DNA from: Vairimorpha apis BRL 01
Lineage: Eukaryota > Microsporidia > Nosematidae
Assembly: GCA_000447185.1 (NCBI GenBank)
Contig: KE647222.1
Location: 1-14,634, forward strand
DNA length: 14,634 bases
Reading direction: 5' to 3'
Shown: positions 1-8,230 of the stretch, piece after piece
How the letters are laid out: each line of letters begins with the position of its first letter
How positions within the stretch are numbered: position 1 is the first letter of the stretch
Translations under genes and position numbers: made by a program
Notes under the pieces: model-generated
Seen by the model: only the letters and a program-made list of their open reading frames with translations
Told to the model about the DNA's origin: nothing
The model's database searches: none

Positions 1-17
1 ACAATTTTCGACCCTAT

Positions 18-1841
18 ATGAACAAAAAATTTTAAAAATAATATTTGATTGGAGAGATAAAAAAATTAATGATTTAAAGATATTATATCAACAAATTTTT
101 ACAAGTCTGGGTTTTTCTATAAATGATTCTTTATTTTCATATAATTTTTTTGAAAAAAATGTCAATCACAAAGAATTTTCACAGCTTAAAACAAAATTTA
201 ATGAAATTGATGATAAATTTATTATATATATAATATCAAATTCATTACACATTGAATATATTTTTTTTCATCATATTTTAATATATCTTTTAACTGATAA
301 GCAACTATCAATTTTTCAACCAGGAATTTTATCATTTTATTTTAAAATTTTAAATGAGAATCACGATAATAAATTGATAAAATTTACATTAGTTTGTATA
401 AAATTAATTTTATCACGTAATATTGAATTAGAAAAAAAAGGCAAGGAGATGCTTTTTCATTTGCTAACTACTAAATTGTTTTCAAAAAAAGAAATTTCTA
501 ATGATATATGTGATATTTTAAATGTATGTAAGAATTTTTTTGAAAATGATCAAAAAGTTATTATTTTAGAATTTCTTATAAATAATGATGTTCAAATTTC
601 TATAGAAGAATATTTTAGTTTGATAGATAAAGTAGTTAAAGAATTTAATAAATGCAAAAAATTAAATTTTAATATTAAAAAATCAGTTGATTATACGGAA
701 ATTCAAGATTATAATAATTTAAATTTTTTAATAAAAACAAAAGTGATTTCAATTTTTTTAATATAAATAATTATATATTAATTTATAAAATACAAAAATC
801 ATTAAATAATTTTTAATCCAAAAATAGAATGTGATGTTACTTTTAAAGAATTAATTAAATTTAATGGTCTACATATATTAAAGTATTATATTGATAATAA
901 ACATGCAAGAAAATGTTTAAAAGAAAAATGCGATATAAAAAAAATTTCTTATGAAAATGAAAATATAGTAATTAGTTATATTTATGATGAAATTTATATA
1001 TTAAAAACAAAATATAAAGAGTTATTAGAATATAGTATCATATGTGAAGATCATAGTGTTATTAAAAAAAGTAATTATTCAAAACATAAAGAATTATGTG
1101 AATTTATTAAAAAATTAAATAAAATCTTAGATTTTTGTATTGAATATAAGAATTTAAATTATAAAACAAATATAGAATTTATAATTAATTCATTAATTTC
1201 CTTTTTCGATATTTTAGATAAAGATTCTATTTTGAAAATATTTGAACTTATGGAATTTTCATTAAATAAAATAAATATAAAAAAATTAATTGAATATATA
1301 AATGAAATAATTTATTTAGATTTAGATTCTGTAGAAATACGAAGTAAAAAATACAATATAATTGATAAAATATTTGTAAAGATTTTTACACATGATAAAA
1401 ATATAAATAATTATCTTCCTTTAATAGCAAAATTGTGGGATGAAATTTCTATAATTCCAGAAAATGGAGAAATTTCTTCTGTCTTAAAATTATTATCTAC
1501 GATTATTAAAAATACTAAAACATTTTATGAACGAAGATTAACTAAATCTAAAATAATTGATTTTTTATTTAAGCATAAAAAATTATTTATGCACGAGTTT
1601 ATTATATTTTTAAATGAAATTACTACTTTTTTTTATTTGAAAATATTGTTTTAGTCGAAAAAATTTGGAATGTTGTTTTTGAGATTTATGATAAGTATGA
1701 TGTTACACTTATAATAAAAAATTTAATAAAGAAAAAAAATTTCTATCATTCTATATAATTTTTAATCAAAATAAATTAGATGAAAAATTTAAAAAATTTA
1801 TAAAAATTGATTTCATCAAAAATATAAATAAAAAAATTTAA
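18..1841 (+). CDS. Frameshifted long helical (HEAT-like) protein, possibly Tti1
   Basis: One gene appears to cover this stretch but is cut by one-base frame breaks. Frame 2 is open from base 2 to 766, resumes about 820 and runs to 1654. Frame 1 then continues to 1758 and a third frame to a stop at 1839-1841. Each join needs one base in a homopolymer: T7 at 753-759 (one more), T5 at about 811-815 (one fewer), T8 at 1627-1634 (one more) and A8 at 1732-1739 (one more). An ATG at 18 with an ACCCTA motif just upstream becomes the start if A6 at 24-29 also lacks a base; otherwise the gene runs off the left edge. The protein, about 600 residues, is Leu/Ile/Lys/Asn-rich and predicted all-helical. The stretch 1412-1555 (YLPLIAKLWDEIS, later a TFYERRL-like segment) resembles the C-terminal HEAT region of Tti1, the Tel2 partner that stabilises PIKK kinases. 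That assignment is a weak recollection-based match. It ends 33 bases from the convergent RAD7 stop. Confidence 0.55.
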
Positions 1842-1874
1842 TATGTAATAAAACATTGTATTATATTTTTATAT

Positions 1875-3077
1875 TTAACTATTCACTAAAAACTTTGTTT
1901 CAGATGGATTTCCTATTACTGTTATTTTGTCTTTTTTTTCGTAAGACAATTTTGCTACTTTAGATGTTAGGTTAAAACAACCAAACAGTGTTAATTTTTC
2001 TATATTTGTTTTATAAATTATATTAGTAATTAATTCATCCGTAATATTGTCACACCAACTTAAATTCAACTCTTTTAAATTTCTACAATTAAATAAGAAA
2101 TCATAACTATTAAAACTTAAAAAAGAAATATCTAATTTTTCAAATAAAATATTGTCTGATTTTTTTATCCATTTAATTAATCCAAAACAATTTGACGCGT
2201 TTAAACATTTTAATTTTTTTGCATGTATATTATTTAGTGTCGTTATACCGTCAGCAGACAATATTTCCAAATTATCATACTTGCATATTAATTTATCAAT
2301 ATTTATACATCGATCTATTGATAAAATTTTGAGATCTTTCTTTTTATAAAATTTTTCTGTAATTCTTGTTTCATCCAAATATAAGTTTATAACGTCAACT
2401 TTTAATTTAATCTGATCTGTTATCTTATAACAATAAGATAAACGTAACTCATCTAATTTTTTATATTTGCTATTTATTTCTTTAATGATATTATTATTTA
2501 ATCTATTGCAATTGCTTAAATCTAATATATCAATATTCTTTGGCAAATTTATTTCTGTTATTAGATACCCACCTGTTATGCGTAATATTTTTAAGTTTGT
2601 AAATTTCGATAAAATTTCAGCTAATTTATAATTTGAAAGTTGTCCACATTGATGTAATTCTAAATGAATAATGTCTGAGTTTATAATATTAAAATCATCA
2701 TTTTCAATCATTGAACAGTCATAAATAATTAGCTTTTTTTTACAATTTTTTATAAAATATTTAAAAAAATTCAAATTAAATAATCTTTTTCTACTTAAAT
2801 AAGAAGAAATTAATTCAAACTGATCGTCATTTAAGTTGTGATTTTCTATATTTTTAATAATTTTTTAATTATAATATCTTGAAGTGTTAATTCTCCAAAT
2901 TTTAATGTACCAATTTCAGATGTTTTTCAAATTTTGGTTTTTATGTTTAATAAAATTTTTATTATGTTGTTTTTTAATAATTGTTTGTTCATTTACATTA
3001 TCTTTTTTATTTACTTTTATTCCATGTTCCTCAATAAAATTTGATAGAGCACTTTTTGGTCCTTTGATATTTTTCAT
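1875..3077 (-). CDS. RAD7: Rad7-type LRR repair protein, two compensating frameshifts
   Basis: Homologue of Rad7, the leucine-rich-repeat partner of Rad16 in global-genome nucleotide excision repair and in an Elongin-type ubiquitin ligase. The frame opens at ATG 3077-3075, and residues 5-19 (KGPKSALSNFIEEHG) match the conserved Rad7 N-terminal GPNSAL..FL..EGI motif. It then hits a stop near 2915. A one-base shift at the A5 run (+ strand T5, about 2922-2926) continues into an IGTLKFGELTLQDI segment. A second, opposite shift at + strand T6 (2861-2866) returns to the original frame, giving IKNIENHNL then SRKRLFNLNFF, the usual Rad7 lead-in to the repeats. From 2774 to 1875 the frame is intact, with about eleven LRRs of the cysteine-containing type (for example LKELNLSWCDNITD). 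Joined length is about 400 residues, shorter than the roughly 565 of yeast Rad7. ACCG lies 5 bases upstream of the start. The intact 299-codon ORF alone would be only the LRR half. It diverges from RPC25. Confidence 0.75.
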
Positions 3078-3243
3078 GTAACGGTATAATAATTTATAGA
3101 TATTAAAGTTGAAAAATTTTATTTATAAATCTATAATTAAATGTAATATTGTCAAAAAACACCAAATCAATTTAATTTTATTTTTAATTTTAAATTAGAC
3201 AGCGTATAAAAATAATATGTTTTTATCCTTTACAACTCCTTTT

Positions 3244-3779
3244 ATGTTTGCAGAGTCAAAATTGGAAGATTTTTTAAAATATCATCCAAAAGATGAAAAC
3301 AAAAACGATGCATTTTTAAACATTTTAAGAAAAAAATATATTAATAATTATTTTCCAGATTTAGGATTAGGTATTTATTTAGATATAAATTTACAAATTA
3401 TAGAGCAAAAGTGTGTTGAAGATTATATTTTATGTAAAATAATTCATAATGTTATTTTTTTAGATTTATGAGAGATGAAATTTTGGAAGGTAAAGTTGTA
3501 TCGCAAACTTCAGATGGAATTTTTGTATCAATTTATTTTTTTGAAAAAATATTTATATCTAAAGAAGATTTGCCAGAAATATCACAAATGACTTACATTT
3601 ATGATGAAGATAAGAAAAACAAAATTTTAGTTTGGATATGGATTTATAAAGATGTAAAATATGTTATTAAAAATGAAGAAATTGTAAAATTTAAAGTCAT
3701 TAAATATGATCAAAGCAATAAATTAATAAAAGCTAGTTTTAATAATCCTGGTCTTGGTCCAGTATCGTGGTGGAAATGA
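3244..3779 (+). CDS. RPC25: RNA polymerase III subunit RPC25 (RPC8), one frameshift
   Basis: Stalk subunit of RNA polymerase III, the Rpb7 paralogue that pairs with Rpc17 and is needed for initiation at tRNA and 5S genes. The first frame gives MFAESKLEDFL at the N-terminus, which aligns with MFxLSxIxD in Rpc25, and LGLGIYLDI, equivalent to the NVGLCI strand of the Rpb7-N domain. It stops at 3469-3471. The overlapping frame gives RDEILEGKV, then the S1/OB fold (GIFVSIYFFEKIFISKEDLPE), an IWIYKDVKYV stretch and the C-terminal PGLGPVSWWK, a clear Rpc25 signature. The break lies at T7 (3455-3461). One more T, or a -1 slip on the in-phase T TTT TTA there, gives a 178-residue protein against about 205-212 in the family. 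ATG 3244 is preferred over ATG 3217 because the family begins at this methionine; a TCC lies 4 bases upstream. It diverges from RAD7 over about 166 bases. Confidence 0.85.
3455..3462 (+). promoter_or_regulatory. In-phase T TTT TTA slippery heptamer inside RPC25
   Basis: Reading the first RPC25 frame, the codons ATT TTT TTA place a T TTT TTA heptamer in the exact phase needed for -1 slippage, two codons before the stop at 3469-3471. The -1 frame then continues through the rest of RPC25. The heptamer class (XXXYYYZ) is an established frameshift signal. No strong stem-loop or pseudoknot is visible just downstream, which is AT-rich. It may simply be a miscounted T run. Confidence 0.35.
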
Positions 3780-4397
3780 TTTTTTGTGGATTCATATAAG
3801 TACTTATTCTACTCAAAACACTTAATTTTAATAAAATTTAAAAGATTTTAAAATTATTTTTTCTTATTTTTATTACAATTTAATAATTAATATTGAACAT
3901 ATTTTTTAAACACCATATGTGATAATATTTGATGGTATATTGAGTACATATTACTCTAAACATAGAAATGAACTAAATATCACTATCGAACTGAAGCTTA
4001 CAATCAATTATAACTACTAAGAACACTCCTGAGAGCATTTAAATATAGTACTAAAGGGGAGACACGATAACAAAAACAGAAGAAGCAGATCAGCAAACTG
4101 TTTTTTCACAAGGCCGATACCATAAACAAAAAATAAAATTAAATTAACCCGCAAATAAATAAATTTATTTTTTTAACAAATGAAATAAAATATATAAAAA
4201 AAATTGTTAATTTAAATAAAAGACTTGACAAAGACAGAATATAAGTAACAGAATAAGCATATTACTAAATATCTTTGTTATAAACCTATATTGTCATAAT
4301 AAATATAATAATAATAAATTTTATTGAATAATTTCTAATAAATTATATTTATAAAAATTATAGAAAATATTTATTAGGGTATAGTGTTTTTGATAAT
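3780..4397. other. Intergenic, with a richer-composition patch at about 3900-4125
   Basis: No supported gene. Most is A/T filler, but about 3900-4125 has visibly more G and C and ordinary-looking codons broken by stops in all frames. A 21-codon minus-strand ORF (3973-4038) sits 17 bases below a CCCC, too far from it and too short to call. The patch shows weak similarity to 8375-8440. A decayed mobile element or pseudogene is the simplest reading. Confidence 0.4.
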
Positions 4398-4694
4398 TTA
4401 TATATTGTCAAAAGTAGATATAGGGCGACTTTTGCATTTATGTGATTCCAAATTTTCTAATTCATTAACCTCCTGTTCACCTTCCGTAATATACTTGCCT
4501 CTTCGGGCTTCCATATAGAGACACTCTAGGGTCATCTTAAGCACTCTGGCTTGTACGTATGCCTGTGTTCGGCTGTCTATATTTAGCACATTCCTATATT
4601 GTTTGTGAAAGTTGTTACTATTCCCTCCCATGTCATAACATATGGTATAATTTTTGTTATATCCATGCATTGCACCACAATGATTGGCAAGCAG
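4398..4694 (-). CDS. Orphan ORF of unusual composition, possible element relic
   Basis: Ninety codons from ATG 4670. The same frame is open upstream past 4694 (DLLANHCGA precedes the methionine), so it may be the remnant of a longer protein. It is polar and fairly rich in Gly, Arg, Glu and Gln (for example QAYVQARVLKMTLECLYMEA, then a short acidic stretch EGEQEVNELENLE), unlike the Asn/Ile/Lys/Phe-rich proteins around it. The DNA is markedly richer in G and C than its flanks. No CCC motif lies before the methionine. I do not recognise the family. A fragment of a transposon or retroelement protein, or a transferred gene, is possible. No terminal repeats were seen. Confidence 0.35.
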   Translation of the reverse strand: MLANHCGAMHGYNKNYTICYDMGGNSNNFHKQYRNVLNIDSRTQAYVQARVLKMTLECLYMEARRGKYITEGEQEVNELENLESHKCKSRPISTFDNI

Positions 4695-4938
4695 ATCATA
4701 TTTAAGCTTTTTAATTATAAAAATAATACAATTTTAATATAATATCAGAAACATCTTTATATTCAGTAAAATTAATTTTTTTTCTTTGCATACTTTAAAT
4801 TTATATAAAAAATAATACTTGTATTTTATTTTTTACTATAATTGATTATTTTCTAGATAAATATGTAATCAATATGTTTTTTTTATAATATATAAAAGAA
4901 ATTTTTAAATATATATTTTTCTATAATTGTATATTTTT

Positions 4939-4944
4939 ACCCTT
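4939..4944 (+). promoter_or_regulatory. CCC motif (ACCCTT) before the coatomer zeta start
   Basis: ACCCTT ends one base before ATG 4946. In this AT-saturated intergenic DNA a CCC is rare, and the same placement recurs before five other candidate start codons in the window. In microsporidia, CCC-like motifs near the start codon are an established transcription-start-associated signal. Confidence 0.6.
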
Positions 4945-4945
4945 A

Positions 4946-5437
4946 ATGGATATTTTTGATATAGAAGCTCTTCTTGTTGTTGATTACAAAGGTAGTCTAC
5001 TAATAAAAAAAGTATTTAACCAAAATGTAGAAAAGATGAATAGAATTATTTTCAAATGTGTTACAGAAAAAGATCCTCTTTTTTTGTTTGAAAACAGTCT
5101 AGTTTTTTGCTGTAAAGTAGATGAATTGTGTACAATAATGGTATGTAATGTCAATAGTAACGAAATTATGTTGGGTTATTCTTTTGATCAATTAAATATT
5201 GCTATTAAATATATTGTGAAAAAATTTAATAAAGAAACTGTTTATAAAAAATATGATCTATTAAACCTATTGTTTGACTCATTTGTGTATCAAGGTATTA
5301 TATCTGAAAATAAAAGTGAAAATTTAATAAGCAAATTGCCTAAGCGAAGTTTTGAAGGTGTTGAAGGAATAAAAGTGCAAAAAGGATTTGCTTCTGTAAT
5401 AAATAATGCATCAAAATCGTTGTCTCGATTTATATAA
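4946..5437 (+). CDS. RET3: Coatomer zeta subunit (COPI)
   Basis: Small longin-fold subunit of the COPI coat, which drives retrograde Golgi-to-ER vesicles. Residues 5-24 (DIEALLVVDYKGSLLIKKVF) fit the first strands of the zeta/sigma fold with its D-x-x-G turn. Residues 104-133 (DLLNLLFDSFVYQGIIS, then SENLISKLPKRS) match the zeta-COP segment where a conserved D..D.GII.E precedes a basic helix. At 163 residues it is close to the family's roughly 175-200. The start is supported by ACCCTT immediately upstream, and the frame is unbroken. AP sigma subunits share the fold, but the QGII-E pattern and the longer C-terminal tail favour zeta-COP. It converges with gamma-tubulin across about 190 A/T bases. 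Confidence 0.72.
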   Translation: MDIFDIEALLVVDYKGSLLIKKVFNQNVEKMNRIIFKCVTEKDPLFLFENSLVFCCKVDELCTIMVCNVNSNEIMLGYSFDQLNIAIKYIVKKFNKETVYKKYDLLNLLFDSFVYQGIISENKSENLISKLPKRSFEGVEGIKVQKGFASVINNASKSLSRFI

Positions 5438-5628
5438 AAATAAATGTATTGAGTAAAATATGTTTTTTTAAATTTTATTTTGTAAATACATCAAATAAAA
5501 CTATTGAAAGTTTTTTTTACCATTTTTTATAATTAAAAAAATTTTATTTTTTTCTTTTAAATTTAAAAATTTATTAACTTAATTTAAAATTTAAAAAACT
5601 ATTTGTTAAAAATTAACATAAATTTTAG

Positions 5629-6930
5629 TTAAATAAACATATTAGGGTGGGAAAATCCTTCAGATTTATTATATTCTTCAATAGCATAACGGACCTTTTC
5701 TCTACTTTCATCAAATGCATCCACATCAACGTTAAATTTTTTATAAATTTCTACAAAAGCTTTTTGTTTTCTTAATTTATCAAATTGATTTACAATTTTA
5801 CTTAATAATAATGAAATTCCTGTTGTATTTAATAAAGCAAGACCAGATACTCTTGAAGAATTAGATTTTTGCTTAGATAATGCTACGTTAAAATAAGGTT
5901 GCATCCATGGTACAAAAGTTAATAAATTTCTATCCATAATTTTCATAATTGATTTATGAACTTCAGTCGAATCATTAACACCATTCAACACATTCAATAC
6001 TGATATTGCTGAAGTAGATTTAGTAGCTTCAAATGTAGCTAAGCGGCATTTTTGGTGTAAAAGTCGTCTCATTACATCAAAACAACTAGTTTTTCTAATT
6101 ATTTTACTTAAAGTATCACAGACAAAAGGTGTGTAAGATGGGATAATAAATTTTAAATTATTAAATGGTATTAAAGAGGTGTATATAGATGCAAAATCGC
6201 TATACATATAACCAGGAAATCTCATTGTAGAAGTCGATGAACTCATGACAGTTGATATAAGTGTATTTATATGCTTAAATGTAGGTGTATCAACTTTTAA
6301 AGAATCAAGAGTTATTTTTCCAAGAGCAGTATTATCCATCACAATTATACTATCAGCAAACTCTGTAAGCCTATCCAATGTTAAAATTGAATTATAAGGT
6401 TGAACTACTACATCAGATGATTCTTCATTATTGGGGAAAATAGAAAATGTCTGTAGATATTGTTTAGGGAAATCACTTTTTATTTGTTCTAATAACATAG
6501 AACCAAATCCAGATCCTGTACCACCTGCAATTGAATGACATAAGAAAAAACCTTCTAAAGCATCACATCCCTCTGCTTCTCTCTGTATAATATCCATTAC
6601 TTCTTCTTTGTATTTTTGCCCTGTGCTAAATCCATGTGCCCAATTATTACCAGCACCACCTCCTTCATTTGGTATGAATATATTTTCTCTATTAAATATT
6701 GGTGAAAGCTGTGATAATACTCGTGGCTCAAGATCTACCAAAACAGCTCTTGGGATAAATTTACAATCATCAGACTCATAGAAAAATATATCTTTTCGAT
6801 CATTTAAATTTTGTTGTGTTAATAATGATCCTTCTATATCAATGTTATGTTCTGAAGAAATAGATTTCCAAAATTCAGTTCCCATTTGATTTCCACATTG
6901 ACCTATTTGTAATGTTATAATTTCTCGCAT
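5629..6930 (-). CDS. TUB4: Gamma-tubulin
   Basis: GTP-binding tubulin of the gamma-tubulin complex, which nucleates microtubules at the spindle pole body (the spindle plaque in microsporidia). It is 433 residues, close to the usual 450 or so, in one unbroken frame. Visible motifs are GQCGNQ at residues 10-15, VDLEPR at 65-70, [14 protein letters not shown] at 88-101, [12 protein letters not shown] at 133-144 (the GTP-binding signature loop) and [11 protein letters not shown] at 175-185. The GGGAGNNWA and SIAGGTGSG variants are characteristic of gamma rather than alpha or beta tubulin (beta has GAGNNWAKG with GGGTGSG). GCCCCG directly precedes ATG 6930 and supports the start. Upstream lie 702 bases without a gene. 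Its intactness contrasts with the broken genes at both ends of the window. Confidence 0.96.
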   Translation of the reverse strand: MREIITLQIGQCGNQMGTEFWKSISSEHNIDIEGSLLTQQNLNDRKDIFFYESDDCKFIPRAVLVDLEPRVLSQLSPIFNRENIFIPNEGGGAGNNWAHGFSTGQKYKEEVMDIIQREAEGCDALEGFFLCHSIAGGTGSGFGSMLLEQIKSDFPKQYLQTFSIFPNNEESSDVVVQPYNSILTLDRLTEFADSIIVMDNTALGKITLDSLKVDTPTFKHINTLISTVMSSSTSTMRFPGYMYSDFASIYTSLIPFNNLKFIIPSYTPFVCDTLSKIIRKTSCFDVMRRLLHQKCRLATFEATKSTSAISVLNVLNGVNDSTEVHKSIMKIMDRNLLTFVPWMQPYFNVALSKQKSNSSRVSGLALLNTTGISLLLSKIVNQFDKLRKQKAFVEIYKKFNVDVDAFDESREKVRYAIEEYNKSEGFSHPNMFI

Positions 6931-6931
6931 C

Positions 6932-6935
6932 GGGG
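6932..6935 (-). promoter_or_regulatory. CCCC motif before the gamma-tubulin start
   Basis: On the minus strand TATGCCCCG directly precedes the ATG at 6930. It is the same class of start-proximal C-rich motif found before the other intact genes here. Confidence 0.55.
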
Positions 6936-7632
6936 CATAAAATTTAAAATAGTATAAAAAATATATTTATAAAGTTTGTCAAAATTTAGACTCTGAACAT
7001 ATTAAATATTTTTTTTGAATATTTAAGTATCAAATATATTTTCAATAAAATATACATTTTTTTAAATATTTTTTTATAAGTTAAGTTTTATATTTGTATT
7101 TTTAAAATATTTAGCTATAATTATTTAAATACTAAAATTTTGTGAAAAGAAAATAGCCCAACAATAAATTTTTTTAAATTAAAATGACATATTTTTTATG
7201 TTAGTGCTCAAATAAAACATATCAAAAATATAATTTGTTTTCAAAGTAAATTTTATTCAATTAAAAAAAAATTAAAAAGATTGTATTGATTATTTGTTTA
7301 ATGTAATCGACAGTTTTTTACATATAATCATAGGTTAAATATTTTGTTAATCATAAACTTATGTAATTTTATTAGAAGATAAAAGTATTTAAGTACTGTA
7401 AAGAATTATGGTATTAATTTTTCAGTATAAAAATAAAGTTAAAATAATTTCAACAATCTTAATATAGTATAGATTTTTTATTAAATTCATTTAAGTGAAT
7501 AAAATATTTAATTTATAAATACAAATTTTTTTTAATTATAAATAAAAAAATTTTAATTTTAGATATAAAAAACTTTATAATTAATAATAATTGATTCTTT
7601 TGTTATAAATCTACATTAAAAATTAGACACTA
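6936..7632. other. Gene-free A/T-rich spacer upstream of gamma-tubulin
   Basis: No coding frame of note in either strand, no tRNA-like fold and no clear repeat. One CCC (about 7157-7159) precedes an ATG only after about 25 bases, and that frame ends after six codons. Confidence 0.5.
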
Positions 7633-8010
7633 TTACAAACAGAATATTTTCATGATGTTAAAAATAAAGTATGTATTGAAAAAATTAAGTTTATGTATGA
7701 TTAAATATAATATACTGTCATGCCCCTGGGGATACGCCCCAGTTTTAAAATAAAATTCAACAATATTGTTATAATTATAAGATGTTTTATTTGTATTTTT
7801 ATTGAACGTCTTATGACGTGTAGTTTCAATATACCTCTCTGGGTCGATATTGCTTCGTGTTGTGTTCAACTTTCTATGCATATATATATATCTATATTCC
7901 TTAGGGGTTAAATTTTTATTTATGCTTTTTTTATAATTTAAAATTGTGGGACCTTTCAAAAGCAAACAAAAAATACAATAAATAATTTGCCATAGCAAGG
8001 CTATGACATA
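7633..8010 (-). pseudogene. Possible mobile-element remnant next to tRNA-Arg
   Basis: The minus-strand frame encodes about 120 residues with no conventional start: it is open upstream of 7998, and the first codon there is TTG. Residues in the middle are polar and basic (LTPKEYRYIYMHRKLN, then DPERYIETTRHKTFNKN), followed by NNIVEFYFKTGAYPQGHD. That last segment vaguely recalls the helix-turn-helix IVxxYxxTG pattern near the N-terminus of Tc1/mariner-type transposases. The DNA from about 7690 to 8010 is richer in G and C than the surroundings and includes a GC hairpin. No CCC start motif or terminal repeats were seen. It may be noise or decayed sequence; the family is not recognised with confidence. 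Confidence 0.3.
7727..7741. repeat. GC hairpin TGGGG/CCCCA
   Basis: TGGGG pairs perfectly with CCCCA across a five-base loop, and the overlapping CCCCTGGGG is itself a palindrome. So dense a GC structure is exceptional here. It coincides with the GAYPQG codons of the remnant ORF, so it may be coding chance. Confidence 0.4.
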
Positions 8011-8135
8011 TACATATAGAAAATTTTTAAAATAAAAACTTATTTAGAAAAAAATAATTACAAAATATTTATTAAAACAACAGTAATATGCTAAATTTTT
8101 GTAAACAGTTTCATATCATAACGAATAAAATGAAT

Positions 8136-8150
8136 GCTTGATAAGCAAGC
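8136..8150 (+). repeat. Small hairpin overlapping the tRNA 5' end
   Basis: GCTTG and CAAGC form a perfect 5-bp stem with a 5-base loop (8141-8145). Its 3' arm includes the first two bases of the mature tRNA, so in a precursor it would compete with the acceptor stem near the RNase P cleavage site. It may be chance. Confidence 0.3.
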
Positions 8151-8221
8151 TCCGGTAGCGTAATGGCTAACGCGTCTGCCTTCTAAGCAGAAGATTGCGG
8201 GTTCGAGTCCCGCCCGGAGTG
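8149..8221 (+). tRNA. tRNA-Arg (anticodon UCU)
   Basis: A complete 73-base cloverleaf without an intron. The acceptor GCTCCGG (8149-8155) pairs with CCGGAGT (8214-8220, one G-U at the end), with discriminator G at 8221. The D stem is GCGT/ACGC. The anticodon stem is TCTGC/GCAGA with loop CTTCTAA, anticodon TCT at 8182-8184, reading AGA, the Arg codon favoured in AT-rich genes. The variable loop is AGATT. The T stem is GCGGG/CCCGC with loop TTCGAGT. Internal Pol III A box (TAGCGTAATGG, 8156-8166) and B box (GGTTCGAGTCC, 8200-8210) are intact. CCA is not encoded. Confidence 0.97.
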
Positions 8222-8224
8222 TAA

Positions 8225-8230
8225 TTTTTT
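8225..8230 (+). terminator. Pol III T6 terminator after tRNA-Arg
   Basis: A run of six T begins four bases past the mature 3' end, the standard RNA polymerase III stop signal. Confidence 0.8.

Noticed and set aside
766..826. An intron explaining the break in the first gene
   Set aside because: The interval lacks a convincing GTAAGT-type donor, branch and acceptor set, and its shifted frame is itself open. Two one-base shifts explain it more simply.
2884..3081. Plus-strand 65-codon ORF opposite RAD7
   Set aside because: It is the complement of the Rad7 N-terminal region; its Phe/Leu-rich product is what antisense of Lys/Asn codons gives.
3217..3243. Upstream ATG at 3217 as the start of RPC25
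   Set aside because: The nine extra residues precede MFAESKLED, which aligns with the conserved N-terminus of Rpc25. No CCC-like motif lies before 3217.
3973..4038. 21-codon minus-strand ORF below a CCCC
   Set aside because: The C run is 17 bases from the ATG, unlike the 2-7 seen elsewhere, and the peptide is very short with no match.
7720..7911. Plus-strand 63-codon ORF starting MPLGIRPSF
   Set aside because: Its Cys/Ile/Phe-rich composition looks like antisense; the minus frame is longer and more protein-like. Both remain doubtful.
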